Origin: Prototheca cutis
Taxonomy: Eukaryota; Chlorophyta; Trebouxiophyceae; Chlorellales; Chlorellaceae
NCBI GenBank assembly: GCA_002897115.2
Contig: BCIH01000003.1
Coordinates: 919,881-983,880, forward strand
Reading direction: 5' to 3'
DNA: 64,000 bases
Below the pieces are notes generated by a model. The model had not been told where the DNA came from, searched no databases, and worked only from the letters and a program-made list of their open reading frames with translations. Positions within the stretch are counted from its first letter, which is position 1, and every line of letters begins with the position of its first letter. The position numbers were made by a program, and so were the translations under genes. Below, piece by piece: positions 12,845 through 25,431 of this stretch.

Positions 12845-13323
12845 GGTGGTGGTGGTCGGCGACTCGGAAGGCCCAGGGGTTTGTTTGCCTGCAAGGTGCT
12901 GATATTCACTCCGCGAGCCACAGCAGCATGTCGTGTGTGGCAATGATCCAGCTACCCTGAGGGCAGAGTTTTATAAATTATGTTCTGTCCTCTGTAGCTC
13001 ATTGACATGTGAATGCCCTATTGGAAAAGACCGAGATGGACGCCGATCGTGGGATGGGGACCCCCCGACAGGTGTTCGCAGATTGAAATTTCGCGCTTGC
13101 GATGGAATTTTCGGAACTTCCCCTGGACTGCCAGCGGGGCGACAACGGGCACGGTTGAACGAAAGTGGTAAAATTCAAGCCGTACATCATATTGAATACA
13201 CGTCAGTCAGAGAGCAGAAGAATGTTCTGCCCGTTATCGTGCGGCAACAGCCCGGGCTGTTGCCGATGTGTGCAGTGGGTCTCATCAAGGTCGTCCCGCG
13301 GGCCTGCTGTGCCAGCTCACCCA
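12845..13323. other. Intergenic spacer, no gene seen
   Basis: This spacer lies between two minus-strand genes. It should contain the promoter of the TACC-like gene and the 3' UTR of the GATA gene. I see no convincing coding exon or RNA gene. Confidence 0.4.
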
Positions 13324-16013
13324 TCATGCCATGCAGGGCTGGCTCTCGAGGCCGTGCTCCTCTCCCACGCTCCCCAGCACTGACAGCGCCGACTGTCGCC
13401 ATCGCTCCGCCACGTGCCCTGCCATGCACGCCACCTCGGGGTGCGGATGGCCTCGCAGGGCTGCCACCGCCTGTGGCAGCGCCAACCGGTCAACGGCCGC
13501 CAGGTCAGCTCGNCGCGAAGACAGTGCCAATAGGATGGGAAGGGCAGTGCTCGATGGCAGCACGCCCGTGGCTGCACAGTCATTTTTGTTGAAAGGGGGT
13601 TTCATTGTGAGGGGGAGAGGTGCAGGGCGCTGGGTGTTGGGAGTGGGTTGGGGTGGAGGATGCAGGCCACCCTGGGACTGCTGCCAGATGCACAAGGCAA
13701 ATTGTAACGATCAGACCAGCCCACTATCTATCTCATTCCCCAGCAAACACACACACACACATCCGCACCTGGGTCCGGGGTCCTGAGCGCGTGAGCCCAG
13801 TGCGAGAGTTGGCGTGGTGTGAGGGGCTGGTCGTCTGAGGCCTGCCGCATTCCGCCTTGTCCATGGAAGCGGGGCGTGGCCTGCGCCTGGGTCCCCGTGG
13901 GACCCGGCGACCCCGGCAGCACCAGACTCAGGGGAGACGGGACGCCGGNCCAGGCATGCAGCGCGGGGTCGTCCAGACAGGTGGCGCCCAGGCCTGAGGC
14001 TGGCGCCTGGATCAATGTCACGGGGGAGGCCAGCGCGAGGCCAAAGTCCTCCAGATCCAAGCCCAGCGGGGACAGACTGGGCGGCAGCTGCGGCCGCACC
14101 TTGCCGCCGCAGGGCGTCAGCCCCGGCAGGCCCATCGGTGCCTCGCGGACCAGAGGGGTGAGCAGCCCGGGATAGCAGGGCAGGTCGCCCACGCCCGCCA
14201 GACTGGGAGGGCACACGCCAGCGGCGGGCGATTGATGATGACCTGTGGTAGAGAGTGATGGGCTCCTGGGTGAGGTTCTCATGCTGTCATGGCTTGGCAT
14301 GCCTGACCCTGGTGAGATCTCCCTGGCAACCGCCCCCGTATCCGAACCTGGGCTGAGGTGGGAGTGGAGCCAGCTCATGAGGCTGTCCAGAGACGGGAAC
14401 AGGGCACCACCGAAGGCCGGCTCAGCGCGGAAAACATTGGACCTGTGACGCGAAGGGTGACTGGAGGGTGTGACCGTCGTCCGCACCTCAAAGATAGATC
14501 AGGAACCCAGGTAAGTAACAGTGCCATGAGCAGCTTCAAAACACAACGTCATAGGCAATCCACCGCCGTGACTCACGTGTTGCCCGCACTGGATGCCGCA
14601 AGGACCTGGGTGCCGTAGGCGTCCACAAGGTAAAACCGCCGCATCCAGTAGGCTCCCATGTGCAGGACCTCCTCCCTGTGGAAACGTCGAGCGTCAGGGG
14701 GGCAGTGTTTCATGCCGCACATATGTGTCTATGCACAATTGTAGCGCAATCAGTCTCTTTGCCATGGGTGATTGCAAAAAGCCCCGGCCCAAAGCCAAAT
14801 GGGCCCCCGGTTGAAAACGTGCCTGACGTCCACCCAGCCCTCGCTGTCGAGCCGGCTGCCCTCGGTCAGGGCCATGAGCGATGCCGGTGTCATGGCCGGC
14901 AACAGGCACGCCGACTCTGGGACTTGGGTCACGATTCCGATCTGTCCCAGCCAGGCAATGACCTTGGCGCGGTTTGTGCAGGTCAGATCGGGCCCCGGAA
15001 AGTCCGGGACTTTGGTGTAGGTGTAGTGTCCGCTGGACCTCGAGTCGATGCCCTGCATCGGGAGTGCAAGATTGCGATCGCTCGCGTGTTTTGAATAGAT
15101 GCTGGGCATTCGACCATGCAGCGCAGCTTGTTCACGAACCGCGCCATATCGCCTTTCCTGACACGTCGACCAACAACGCCCATGAGCTTACCACGACGGC
15201 CAGTGTGCTCTCGAGATCGGCGTTTTGGACCCAGACGAGCATGTACTGGGTCCGATGGTATGACAGCTTCTGGAGGCAGTATGACTTGTACATTGGGGAA
15301 GATCCCGTGACCTGGCGCGTTGAGGGTAATCCCCCCGCATGCGCGCTGATGTAAAAATTGTTCCTGCAGCACACGGCCGGGGTGGAGCAACATGGATGTG
15401 AAAGGCGGCCGAACTCCAACCACCAGCAGTCTGGAGGCAATCGCCACTCCCAAGACCCCTCCTCTCTTCCTCCTCACCCTCTGCAGGATTCAGAATCGCT
15501 GTGCGTGGGAGAGAAGCCGGAGTCCACGCTGAGCTTGACATGGCTGCCAGCCCAATGCGTGATGTCCTTCTCCTTGACCTCTGGCCGCCGACTGGAGAGC
15601 TCCTGCCCCGGCTGCAGGACGGGTCTCCCCACCTTGGCCCACCGCTGACCACACCTGTCACGCAGTGGTAATGTAAATAAGTAGTGGTACCATGTCAAAT
15701 ACACCGTACTGTGTGGTGTCGGGCGGCTCTTGGGAGACATCGCCCGTTTGCGCCGGAAATGATGTGTGCGCGATCCGGTCCACATTGTGGAAATGCATCG
15801 CAAGTGACCCCGCCACACACACATTCACACGACGGAACCCTGAGCGATTAGAAGCACAAACCTGTTGCACAAATTAGCCCAGTTCTTGGACCCTGGAGAC
15901 ACAGGCCAGCCCTTGCGCCACGATCCAGAGGTGGTGGTGGCGTTGCAGAGGGCGCAACACACCCCTGCGGCCGCGCCCCCCACATAGATCTGATTCTGTT
16001 CGAGAGCAGCCAT
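13324..16013 (-). CDS. GATA zinc finger protein with C-terminal TFIIS N-terminal domain
   Basis: Seven exons join in phase: 16013-15862, 15654-15478, 15363-15192, 15052-14823, 14675-14577, 14442-13769 and 13571-13324, giving about 583 residues. A GATA-type finger lies at residues 20-53, with CALC, TTTSGSWRKGW, then LCNRCGQRWAK. The fourth Cys comes from exon 2, which confirms that splice. The loop is long (C-x2-C-x25-C-x2-C, against the usual 17-20). The middle holds conserved-looking segments I cannot name (TQYMLVWVQNADLESTL; VPDFPGPDLTCTNRAKVIAWL). A Ser/Pro-rich part follows, then a helical segment near residues 505-570 (LPQAVAALRGHPHPEVACMA) that fits the TFIIS N-terminal (LW) domain, used by elongation factors. 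A nuclear transcription or chromatin role is inferred. The intron after 14823 appears to use a GC donor. Confidence 0.7.
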
Positions 16014-16822
16014 CTGGGGCGATTTTGCCGCAGAAAAGAATCAAATACGGACTCTAGATGTTACGATGTGCTGTTGCAGACATCCGTGCTTGCCCCGTCG
16101 TCCCAACGAGCCGGTCGACCACGCCGGCGCAGGATCCGAGGCACTCGGTGGNCCGCACCGAGCAACTCGCCTGGCAGTTCAACATCCACGATTTCGCGGG
16201 AAAGGACGCAANACCGTACAACGCCACATTACATAAATCAGGGCGCTTGAGATCGGGGTGCACGTTGCACGCGACAATCTCGTCGCGACACCCCCCCCTC
16301 CGCCGCTTACCTTCCATTGTCTGTCCGGGTAGTTGCGGGTTTCGGACCCTGTGGGTTCGCAGAGCAATGCTCGCAATGTCATGCAAACCGGCAGTTCAAT
16401 TGACATACATGCATGGGATTCTGCCTGAAGTATAATGTTTGGTTGAAGCGTGGTCGGCATTGCAACCCCGCGCGGCCTTGCAAGGTCCTGGCTGAGACGG
16501 AAGGTTTGCGTCATGGGCAATCTCAGAGGACCGGGAGTCCCGGGGCCAGGTCCCTGACCCATGCAGAAAGCTGGTGGGCATGCCTTGACATTCTCTCTCT
16601 CCCCCAATCTCTCGATGCATATTCTGTCAAATTGATGGGCCATGATTGCTGTTGTACAAGTGCATGTTTGGATGTGCACTACATGAGTACACACACGCAC
16701 GTAGAACGGGGACTGGAGACAAAATTCAGTACAGGTTGCCCAGGCGTGTGTTCATGGCTGGACCAAATCGATCACGATNNGGGTTTTAGATATTGTACGC
16801 GAAGAAAATGGAAACTGCATGA
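16014..16822. other. Intergenic region, no gene seen
   Basis: This region lies upstream of the GATA gene and downstream of the glycosyltransferase-like gene, both on the minus strand. The open frames here are short and have no family signature. The promoter of the GATA gene should be here. Confidence 0.4.
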
Positions 16823-18869
16823 TCAACAAGCAGAAAAGTCCAGGCGGCGGGCCTTGACTGCGGCTCCCTTTGGTGTGGACAGCCCGAGCCGTTCCCGCCG
16901 TGTCGGCACCCTGGCCAAGAGAAGCGTGGCAGTGAGCACTGCAAACCCTCCGATGCAGACCAGCAAGCGGACGTTGGCGCAGGACAGCAGGGAGGTCAGG
17001 TCCAGAGGGCCGGTCGCCGGTGCTGCAGTCAGAAACATGCCTGCCAACTCCTCCGAGGCTTCCTCGGGCGGGATTGAGTCGTAGCTGAAGCGCTTGGGTC
17101 CCCCGTCCTCTTTCACAAGTGCAGCCCACAGCAACCGCTGTGGGATCGTGTGCACGCCTGCATTCGGAAATGGAACCATCGTGGGATCCACCGTGAGGGC
17201 TGGGGGCAAGGGAGCCCAGGGTGCCAGGCGTACTAGAAGTCTGCTTGCCCACACCCCCCTCATCAGCAACGATCTAAGCAACTGTGAACATGTACATTAT
17301 GATGTACACACACCAACCTCCTATCTTTCTCAATCTGCAGCAATGCCCAGAATCACACAAAACACTTCCTTCCCCCACATACACCATGGCTACAGCGGCC
17401 CACCTTTGGCGGCCATCGACTGCTGGGTGACGTTGTACTTGGCCAGTGTGTACAAATGCTCATCCCATGGTGCCCTGTGGCGTGTGCAGTGTTGACAGTG
17501 TTGATTGATTGATAGCGTGTAGATTGGTGTGCTGTTGTCAAGCGAGCACTGCACCGCAGAGTCCAAACATCCCCAATGCCTAGCATGCCGCNGGCCCACN
17601 CACTCAACCGGCATCACCTGGCCTTGGGGTTTTGAAATCGGTACGTGGAGAGCTTGTCCACTTGGTCGNTGGGGTGCAGGGCACAGATGCTGTCCATGAT
17701 AGCGATGCTCCGGCGGGGGTAGTCCATCAAATGGGGCCACACGATGTCCAGGCCTGCACGTGCGCGTGTGTGTTTTTGGGTGAGGTCCGAGTTGCACGGT
17801 CAAGGAGCTACAAGCGCTGGACAGAGCATTGAAGGGTGGTGCACTGTCTGCACAAAACGAGAGCAGCACATCTCCTTCACCACTCCAGTCCCTCCCTTTT
17901 CTGACGTACCCCAGCCCACATAGGCGTCTTCGAGGGTGGCCCCCAGTTGACCCTGGAACAGGTCCATCCTCATCATGGGCATCATAATCTCCACAAAACC
18001 AGTGTACCTGTGTCATAGAGTCGGTGGGGGTTTGGGCGTGGGTGTGTGAGGAGTGACCAGCAATTCTGTTGCGCTGCGGTCGCCCAACCAGTGCTCTGTT
18101 TTTCGTTGACTCCACAGCTGTCGACGCTCGGCACCATGGACACACACTCACTTCCATTGCATCGCCTGCACTCACCTCAGGAACACGTCCTCCTGCTGCA
18201 TGACCACGGACTGGATGCTGGAGGAGCCTGGGTGCCAGCAGACAGACGGCTGCGCCAGGGACAAGTTGAACTTTTGAAAAAGGCGAAAGGCCTCGTTCAG
18301 CGTGCTGGTAGACATTATGAGATCATCGTCAGCCAGCATGACTACGTCATAGTCCTGAGAGAGCTCCAGCCATTGCTGATTCTGGAGCATGCCCCCGAGC
18401 AGCCTCCACTTGGGGCCGGAGCCCCGGAACAGGGCCCGGCATTGCGGGCACCGGAAGCCCGGGTCATCGCCATAGTAAATTCCGACCAGGTCGAACTGGG
18501 CGTGGGCGCGGTCATCGAACCAGCTGCGACAGGGAAACACACAGCAAATATAATTCCAGCGCCATGGTTGGAAAACAATGTTCTGAAAATGGCGCGAGAG
18601 CCCAGGCTTCTGGCACGCTGACCTACAGTGCAGGGTCTCGGAGGCCCGGCGCCACACACACCACCGCACCTGACGGCGTGCATGGATTTCTCCGCGATGG
18701 GAGCCAGAATGAGATTGCGATGGCTACTCGGTAGGAGCCATATATCTCTCGAAACAAGTTCAGGATCCTTGAGGGCAGCGTCGTCCTCTGTCCTCGACCC
18801 AAGGCCTGCGACGCCCTGGGACGTCGCCGCAAGGCCTAGCAGGAGCAGGGCAAACTCGACCCGGCGCAT
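16823..18869 (-). CDS. DUF707-type glycosyltransferase-like membrane protein
   Basis: Six exons join in phase: 18869-18670, 18523-18176, 18007-17910, 17753-17618, 17474-17404 and 17199-16823, giving about 409 residues. The N-terminus is a signal peptide (MRRVEFALLLLGLAATSQGVA). Residues 67-230 carry DLVGIYYGDDPGF, a metal-binding-like acidic triplet in YDVVMLADDDL, LSLAQPSV, and TGFVEIMMP...GWGLDIVW. This order matches DUF707 proteins of plants, which have a glycosyltransferase-like fold and no settled function. A hydrophobic segment near the C-terminus (LLVCIGGFAVLTATLLLA) suggests membrane anchoring in the secretory pathway. The substrate is unknown. Confidence 0.7.
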
Positions 18870-19430
18870 CGCAGCTTTGTTATGGCGGTATTGCAGATGC
18901 ATACACATTTACAGCATGAAGTATTGTTGGGTATCTCGGCATCGGCCAGGGCCATAGCTTCCCGGTTGCCAACGAGACCCCAGGCTCGGCACTGTTGCGC
19001 GTGCTTCGAGTGCAGCAACCACCGAACGCGAGCATGCGACTGCGTTGCGGAGGTTCTACATCATTGAGNGATGGAAATGCTGAATCATCACGTGTATTGC
19101 AAAACCAAATCGTCGACGATGCTGGACCTTGAAGGAGGGGACGTGTGTTCTGCCAGTGGTAGTTGTCCCGACAATAACTGGCGAGCGCCGTGCCCGTGTG
19201 GTTGTGCATGGCATCCACCATTTTGGAAACGCGAATTCTTCTGGAAGGAGCCGGATCCTCATGGTCACCGCTGCATTTCCTTTAATGCTCCTTTACAAAT
19301 GCATGGAATGGCATGGATCTCGTGATGAAGGAAGTTTCAAGACATGAGCGGGTAGCGTGGGCAGCCCGGCTTGCCAGCTCGGACTTACTCCATGGATGCT
19401 GAATCCACACGGGCCACCGGAAACACGGCC
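18870..19430. other. Intergenic region, no gene seen
   Basis: This spacer lies between two minus-strand genes. It covers the promoter of the DUF707-type gene and the 3' UTR of the LRR gene. I see no supported gene. Confidence 0.4.
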
Positions 19431-20972
19431 TCATTTCCAGTTTTGAACAGCATGTACATCGGCTCCCTCATCCAGTTCAGGGTCCAGAACCGCAGCTCTG
19501 AGCTGCTTGTCCAGCCGTGCCCGCCGTCTCGCGTCAAACGCCTCCCACCCCCGGGTTTCCCGGAGTTCCTCCACCGTGATCGGGTTTTGTCTCAGGCTGA
19601 GGGTGTGCAGGGACGCACAGCCCTCAAGCAGCTCCCCTGGTAGAATAGCAATCCTGATTGGGTTATATGACGGAGAGTGTGGGCTGGACATCGGGGACAC
19701 GGTTGATTATTGGATGAAGTGCGTGCGCTGGGCGGGCGGTCGTCCATCGACTTTCTGGGCGCCCACAAGCGACTGCATTGCCATCATCACGAACAATCAC
19801 CACACACCCCAGTCGACCCACCGATTGTTCTCGGCCTCGATCACCGCCAGTTCTCGGAGGCCGGCCAGCTCTGGTGGAAGGCTCGCCAGGCAGTTGGCTC
19901 CGGCTTGCAGCCGCTCCAGCTGGCGCAGCCCGCCCAGCCGTGCTGGCAACTTCTGCAGCCGGTTGTGCGAAAGATCGAGCAGGCACAGCTGGCCCCATGC
20001 TGGGACGTCCTTCTCTGGCCATTCCACAATCTCATTCCACGAAAGATCTAGCTCCCGTAGGGCTGGACAGCTGTCTGCCGCGAATCTCGGCGCTGTCAGT
20101 CGGTTGCCCCGAAGCGACAGTCGCGTCAGGGCCGGCATCTGGGCAAAACCGGCCCAATCCAGCGATTCACTCGTCAGTCCACAGCCCTCCAAGTTCAGCC
20201 GGCGCAGACCGGAAAATGCTGCCACTGACACCGGAGCGATAGGCCGCTGATGCGCTCCCCCAATGCCGCGGCACTCCAGGCTGCGCAGGCGCGCCGCTAC
20301 TTCCACAAGTTCCGCGGGCCAGCTCAGTGCTTGAGAGGGCTCCAGGGCCAGAGAGGCGGCACCACTGGCAGCCCAGTTGCGGGACTGGGCCATGGCTCCG
20401 GAGCGGTCATTTGACGGGCCTGCCAGAGGAGGCTGGCGGCTGTCCAATGAGCCTTTGGCAGGTCGGGGGTCGGCTGCCCTTGCCGCTGTCTGCACGGCGG
20501 ATGAATAGCAGCGTTCCTGGACGCAGGGTTCAGGATGATTTTCTTTGTCCATTCTCATGCATCGGTTGCTGAAGCATCGCGCCGTGGCTTTGGTGCGCAA
20601 GCCCCTGTGCAGCCTGTGACGTTCTACCCGGGGGGAGCCCTCCCTCACCCCCCAACTGCGCTCCTGTGCACACAGTAGCATCCATACTGCAGGGCTTACC
20701 ACGGCACTCTGCACCGCTCTGCGAGGAGGAAAGCCGCCTCCGACCGACAGGAGCATGACGTGGGCTCCATCAGCGATGCCAATGTCCGCCAGGAGCGTGG
20801 CGTCCTTGCCAGCCCCGGCATCCGCAGCAACCTTGCCCCGGCACAAAAGCTTCTGCTGGCGTGCAAACACGCCCACGGCCTGTTCTATAGACTGTCTCAG
20901 AGCCCCAAGTGTGGCCGGATCTTCCAGATCGAATGCATGGCTGGAGGGCCCATGCTTGACGTGCACCCGCAT
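19431..20972 (-). CDS. Ubiquitin-like domain plus leucine-rich repeat protein
   Basis: Three exons join in phase: 20972-20700, 20489-19822 and 19653-19431, giving about 387 residues. Residues 1-80 form a ubiquitin-like domain starting at the first Met (MRVHVKHG...), ending in DGAHVMLLSVGG. After a variable linker come at least six leucine-rich repeats (LRRLNLEGCGL, LTRLSLRGNRL, LRELDLSWNEI, LCLLDLSHNRL and others). The ending RETRGWEAFDARRRARLDKQ...LDEGAD matches the plant family represented by Arabidopsis At2g30105, of similar length. These proteins may link a substrate-binding LRR to ubiquitin pathways, but their function is not established. The start was chosen because the domain begins there, although the frame stays open to 21215. 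Confidence 0.8.
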
Positions 20973-21261
20973 GTGTCGGGCCCCCAGCCGGGCAGGGCCC
21001 TGTCGCCCTTTGAATCTGAAGGCGTGATCACTTGAGCTCTGGACGAATTTAATATCGCGCAATGCGCTTTTACACAGATGACACGAGTTTTCCTGTTCTT
21101 GACGTGAGCATGAGCGGGTAGGCAACACCGCTCGGGATTCCATCGACCGACCCCCCAGATCATCGCGCGCAACTGGATGGTCCCTGCACCGCCAGTCCCT
21201 ATGCCGGCTGCGCACATTTACACAACATAAATGGGTTCGGACTTGCAGGTTTCAGTGCATG

Positions 21262-22585
21262 TCACTTGAGCATGACCAGGGTGAGCTCGCCCTGGCAAAC
21301 GAGGTCCTCGCCAACATAGGCCTTGGCGTCCACCTTGCAGATGCCGTGGCGCTTGTTGAACTTGACGACATCCACGCGCATCATCTGGGAATGGCATGGG
21401 TGGGTGGGTGTGTGGTGGTGGTGGCCGGGGGATGGGGTTGTTAATGCGAGCACTATGATCGTCGCATGGTCTGTTGCACAGGGCTCTCGTAGGGGAGGAC
21501 CGGCCCCCAACGGCGACCTGGGGTTGACAGTCAGACCCACCAAAACAAAACAAGCAAGCTCCCCAGTCAAACATTCCCGGTGAACCTGGCAGCATCCATG
21601 AACCCCCCAGGGAGATCAAGCAAGAAAGAAAAGTCCCAGGGCCCCCTGCTCACCAGCACATCACCGGGGACGACCGGCTTCTTCCAGCGGACATTGTCGA
21701 CCCCACCAAAGAAAAAGTTGTTCTGGGCCACCTTGTCTGCGGGGTCGATCATGGCAATGCCCCCCAACTGCGCCAAAGCCTCCACTTGGAGCACACCTGT
21801 TTATTTGAGGGGGTGGAGTACAGGATGGGTTCAACGTGATGACAGCCAGTAGCGATGACAAGCAGGTGTACAGCATCCTGGACACGGCATGGGATGCAAT
21901 GACCTAGTGAGCAGCATGCCCGAACCCCTCCATTGCACAGCTGGCCCTNCCCCCCCCCCCCCCCCCCCCCCCAAAAAACAACAACAAAAACAAAAAAAAA
22001 AAAACCTGCCTGGCATGATGGCGCGAGAGGGAAAGTGACCCGGGAAGAAGTTGTCATTTATGGTGATGCACTTGTACCCCACGGCGTACTTGCCGGCCTC
22101 CCACTCCAGCACGCGGTCCACCAGGAGGAAGGGGTACCTGGGCAGGGTTGTGGGCACGGCCAGGTTGGGGGTCTGCTGTGGTCAACGTGGCCGCCAGCCA
22201 GCTGCTCGCGCGGCGGCCCGCTCTGCTTCCCTGACATCCAGGCAGAGCAGCACACTCCAATAAAACCCAGTATCACGTGCATGCATGAACAACACACCCA
22301 GCTGCACGCCATTCTTCCCAGCCAGCCCCCCAAGCACCTGTGGGGCAGGATCTCCATGATCTCCTGGATGTCCTTCATGGCCTTGAAGTTCGGGCCAGAC
22401 TTCTCCACCGCCAGCGAGGCGGTCGGGGCCTCGCCCGCCGATCCATTCATCCTGGGAGCGGGACGGGCACGCATGGGCCGGGTGGGTAGGCTACGCCCTG
22501 CCCAGGCCGCCCTTGCGGGAGTGGGGGAACATTGGGTTTGCGCAAACCCGACCCGGCTCGGGGCGGAAGCAAATGCTGCAGACAT
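21262..22585 (-). CDS. fabZ: 3-hydroxyacyl-ACP dehydratase, plastid-targeted
   Basis: FabZ dehydrates 3-hydroxyacyl-ACP in plastid type II fatty acid synthesis. Four exons, 22585-22338, 22137-22010, 21796-21654 and 21384-21262, give 213 residues. The first ~60 residues are Ala/Ser/Arg-rich and fit a transit peptide. The mature part starts at [23 protein letters not shown]. The catalytic His is in [14 protein letters not shown] and the catalytic Glu in [12 protein letters not shown]; the hot-dog fold continues with [11 protein letters not shown] and ends GELTLVMLK. The junction inside MPG-VLQVEA requires a GC donor at 22009 (CAG|GCAGGT); the nearby GT site would break frame. Confidence 0.93.
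21950..22004 (-). repeat. T-rich then G23 tract directly after a donor
   Basis: On the plus strand about 23 C precede an A-rich stretch. In the sense of fabZ it reads T-rich then G23, starting five bases after the GC donor. It is one of the recurrent intronic tracts. Confidence 0.9.
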
Positions 22586-22976
22586 GACGGGGCGCCACCA
22601 GGATACACAAGTTCGACAGGTCCCAAAATGACGGGAGATAATTGATGGACGGATTTCTCGGCCAGGATCGCCTGCACCGCTGCACTGTGGATTGCTGGCT
22701 GCACGAGCAGGTGGGCAGTGCCAGAATCGGGCCGATCCACGTGGTCTCTATCACTCGCGGCCGGGGGTGTCGGCGCGCCTGGTCAGCACCACCTCCTCCT
22801 CTTCCGTCGATGAACCATGCAATGCAGCAGTAGTTGCAATGGGCGCACACATTGGACCATTATTAGGCAGTCAGCGTCCCAAAAGTGGAAAGAACGGTGC
22901 ACAGGTGCCAAGGCTGTCGACGGCGGGTTCGGGCTCAAGATGCACATGGGCCCACAAGGTATTGCAACGTATCGCG
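22586..22976. other. Spacer between fabZ and the CDPK, no gene seen
   Basis: This is a 391-base space between the fabZ start and the CDPK stop, both on the minus strand. It should hold the fabZ promoter. I see no further gene. Confidence 0.4.
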
Positions 22977-25431
22977 TCATCCCAGGGCCTTGGCCGCCTT
23001 GTATGGGTTCAGCTTGCCGCGGGTGGGCTTCATTGTTTTGGCCACCTTCAGTGCACTCTCTTGATCTGCGTCGTGCACGGGGGTTCGGATGAGACAGTGA
23101 ATTCGTTTGAGACTGTTGCTGATGAAATAAACTGGAGCACAGGATATCGACGACTCCCTTGGAGGCCGGGAGCACTGTCTTTGTTGGGATATGGCATGGC
23201 ACTGCATTGGTCCAGAGATCCAGGGCGTTCCCTTGCCAATGATGCAGCATCCTGGGCCCCATACAGCCCCAGCAAGTGCCAGCCACTTACTCCGTGTCAT
23301 CATCTCACAAAATTCGCCATAGTCGATGTCGCCGTTGCCATCCTTGTCGACATCCTTTAAGATCTCATCAATCTCTGATTCCGATGCCAGGGTATTCCCA
23401 TCCTGCAGGAGTTGGAGCAGAGACGGTGTGTTGCCTTTTGATGCCGGAAGAGGACGAACTACGCTTGCTGTTTCTTCCTTCCATCCCAATCTCCACCACA
23501 AGTTGTGCCCAGCACCCGCGCCGAATCAACGCAGACCCACCAGCCAGCCAGCCAGCCAGCCAGCCCCCCCCCCCCCCCCCCCCAAAAAAGGCTCCGACCT
23601 TGGTGAGCGCTTCGATCAGTTCTTGCCGCGAGATGGTGCCGGAATTGTCGCGGTCAAAGTGCCGGAAGGCACGCAACATGTGTTCCTCCCGNGCCATCTG
23701 GTGCCGGCTCATTGTCGCCGCCAGAAACTGTCGCAAGATGTATTCAGCTTTTGATGCGCCATCTTGTTTCAATGGCTGTGCTCATGCCAGCGCACCCATT
23801 CACCCAAAAACACACACACACACATTCATACCTCTTCATAGTCGATGGTGCCGCTGGCGTCGAGGTCNATGAGGTTGAGCAGGGCCTGGAGGTCTTCGGT
23901 GCGCAGGACAGCTCCCTTTTTCCGCAGAGCCTCCCGGAGCTCCTCGGCGGTGATGGTCCCTGAGCCGTCAGTGTCAACGGCTTCAAACAGGACCTTGAGC
24001 CCTGCGATTTCCTCCGCAGGCATGCCCGACGCGATGACACGCATGGCCTCGCGCTTGAGCTTGTTATGCGTGGCAAACACACCCAGACGCGAGATGATGG
24101 CGTCGTCCAGGCGGCGGTCAGACGCCACGCCGTTCTCCTTCATCCAGGGGTGCCGAAGCAGCTCGTTGGCCCGTGCCCGGGTCTTAGGGTTTTGGTCCAG
24201 CATGCGCGCCACGCAGTCCTTGGCTTCGTTGGAGAGTTGCGGCCAGGGCTCGGTCTCGAAGTCAATGTCTCCGTCAAGGATCTGACCAAAGATCTCGCGC
24301 TCGGTGTCCCCATAGAAAGGAGGCATGCCCGACAGCAGGATGTAGAGAATCACCCCGCAGGACCAGATGTCAGCCTCGGGGCCGTAGTCATGGCGCAGGA
24401 CCTCGGGCGCGATGTAGTAAGCCGACCCCACGACATCAGAAAAGCGCTGCCCAGGCTTGAAAAACACCGAAAGCCCAAAATCAGTGCACTTCAGTGTGGC
24501 GTCTTCGGCGGGGGAAGCCATGAGGAAGTTCTCAGGCTTCAAGTCACGGTGCATGACGTTGAGCGAGTGGCAGTGGGCCACGACGGCAATCATGGTTCGG
24601 ATGAGCGCTGCGGCGTCTGCTTCAGAGTAATGGCCCCGCTTCGTGATGCGGTCAAAGAGCTCACCGCCAGTGCAAACGTCCATGAGGATATGGATGACCT
24701 CGCGGTCCTCGTACACATTCACCAGGTAGGTAATATTGGGATGGCCCTTCAAGTGATGCATAATCTCAATCTCCCGCCGCACATCCTCCACGTCCTCCGC
24801 CGTCGCCAGCTTGCGCTTGGAAATCGACTTGCACGCGTACACCTGCCCACCCGCTCGAGCCTTGGCCAGCCGTGTCGTCCCGAACTGCCCAGCTCCTAAC
24901 ACCTTGCCCAACTCATAGTCTGCGTTCACATCCTGTTCAGCAACATGTGTGGGCGGTAAGAGTCGATTGAACGACGCAGGCCAGTCTCAGGGCAATGACT
25001 TTCAGGGTTGGCAGCCAGTCCCGGCGCCGGACCCTGCCCTGCAGACAGCAAGAGCTAACAAGGACCGCAGATGTTCAGAGACACTCCCCCGCCCAGCAAA
25101 AGGACATCCAGTTGTTCATAGTATATCGTNCTGCGCACTTCACGGACGAGAAAGGCATGGCCTTGCACTCTGCCAACCCACACACCTTGTACCCTTTGCC
25201 CAGCATGCCGGGCTCCTTGGAAGCCTCGGCTGTCATGGGGACCGGCATCGTCGCGCGACTCCCAGTCGCTTGCTTCTTTACATCGCCAACCTGTGGGGCA
25301 TCGTAAGGTGCTTGCAGCGGTTTTGATGTCGCCCCCAGGCAGTCATACGGGCGAACATTGGTCCCCAGTCCAACAGCGGCTCGNTTCCTTGCCTCTGGGG
25401 CAACAGCCGGAACGCTCGATCCACAGCCCAT
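22977..25431 (-). CDS. CDPK: Calcium-dependent protein kinase (CDPK/CPK)
   Basis: This is a Ser/Thr kinase activated directly by calcium. Five exons, 25431-25291, 24932-23832, 23727-23599, 23402-23291 and 23065-22977, give 523 residues. MGCGSS at the N-terminus is an N-myristoylation and palmitoylation signal, so membrane association is likely. The kinase domain starts near residue 53: glycine loop GAGQFG (60-65), Lys82, HRDLKPEN (175-182), DFG (198-200) and APEVL. The autoinhibitory junction contains FATHNKLKREAMRVIA. Four EF-hands follow: DTDGSGTITAEE, DLDASGTIDYEE (its preceding residue is an N), DRDNSGTISRQE and DKDGNGDIDYGE. Domain order and length are standard for the family. Confidence 0.95.
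23541..23589. repeat. CAGC repeat followed by C20-A6 tract in a CDPK intron
   Basis: About five CAGC units run into 20 C and six A on the plus strand. In the CDPK sense this reads T6-G20 starting about nine bases after the donor at 23598. Confidence 0.9.
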
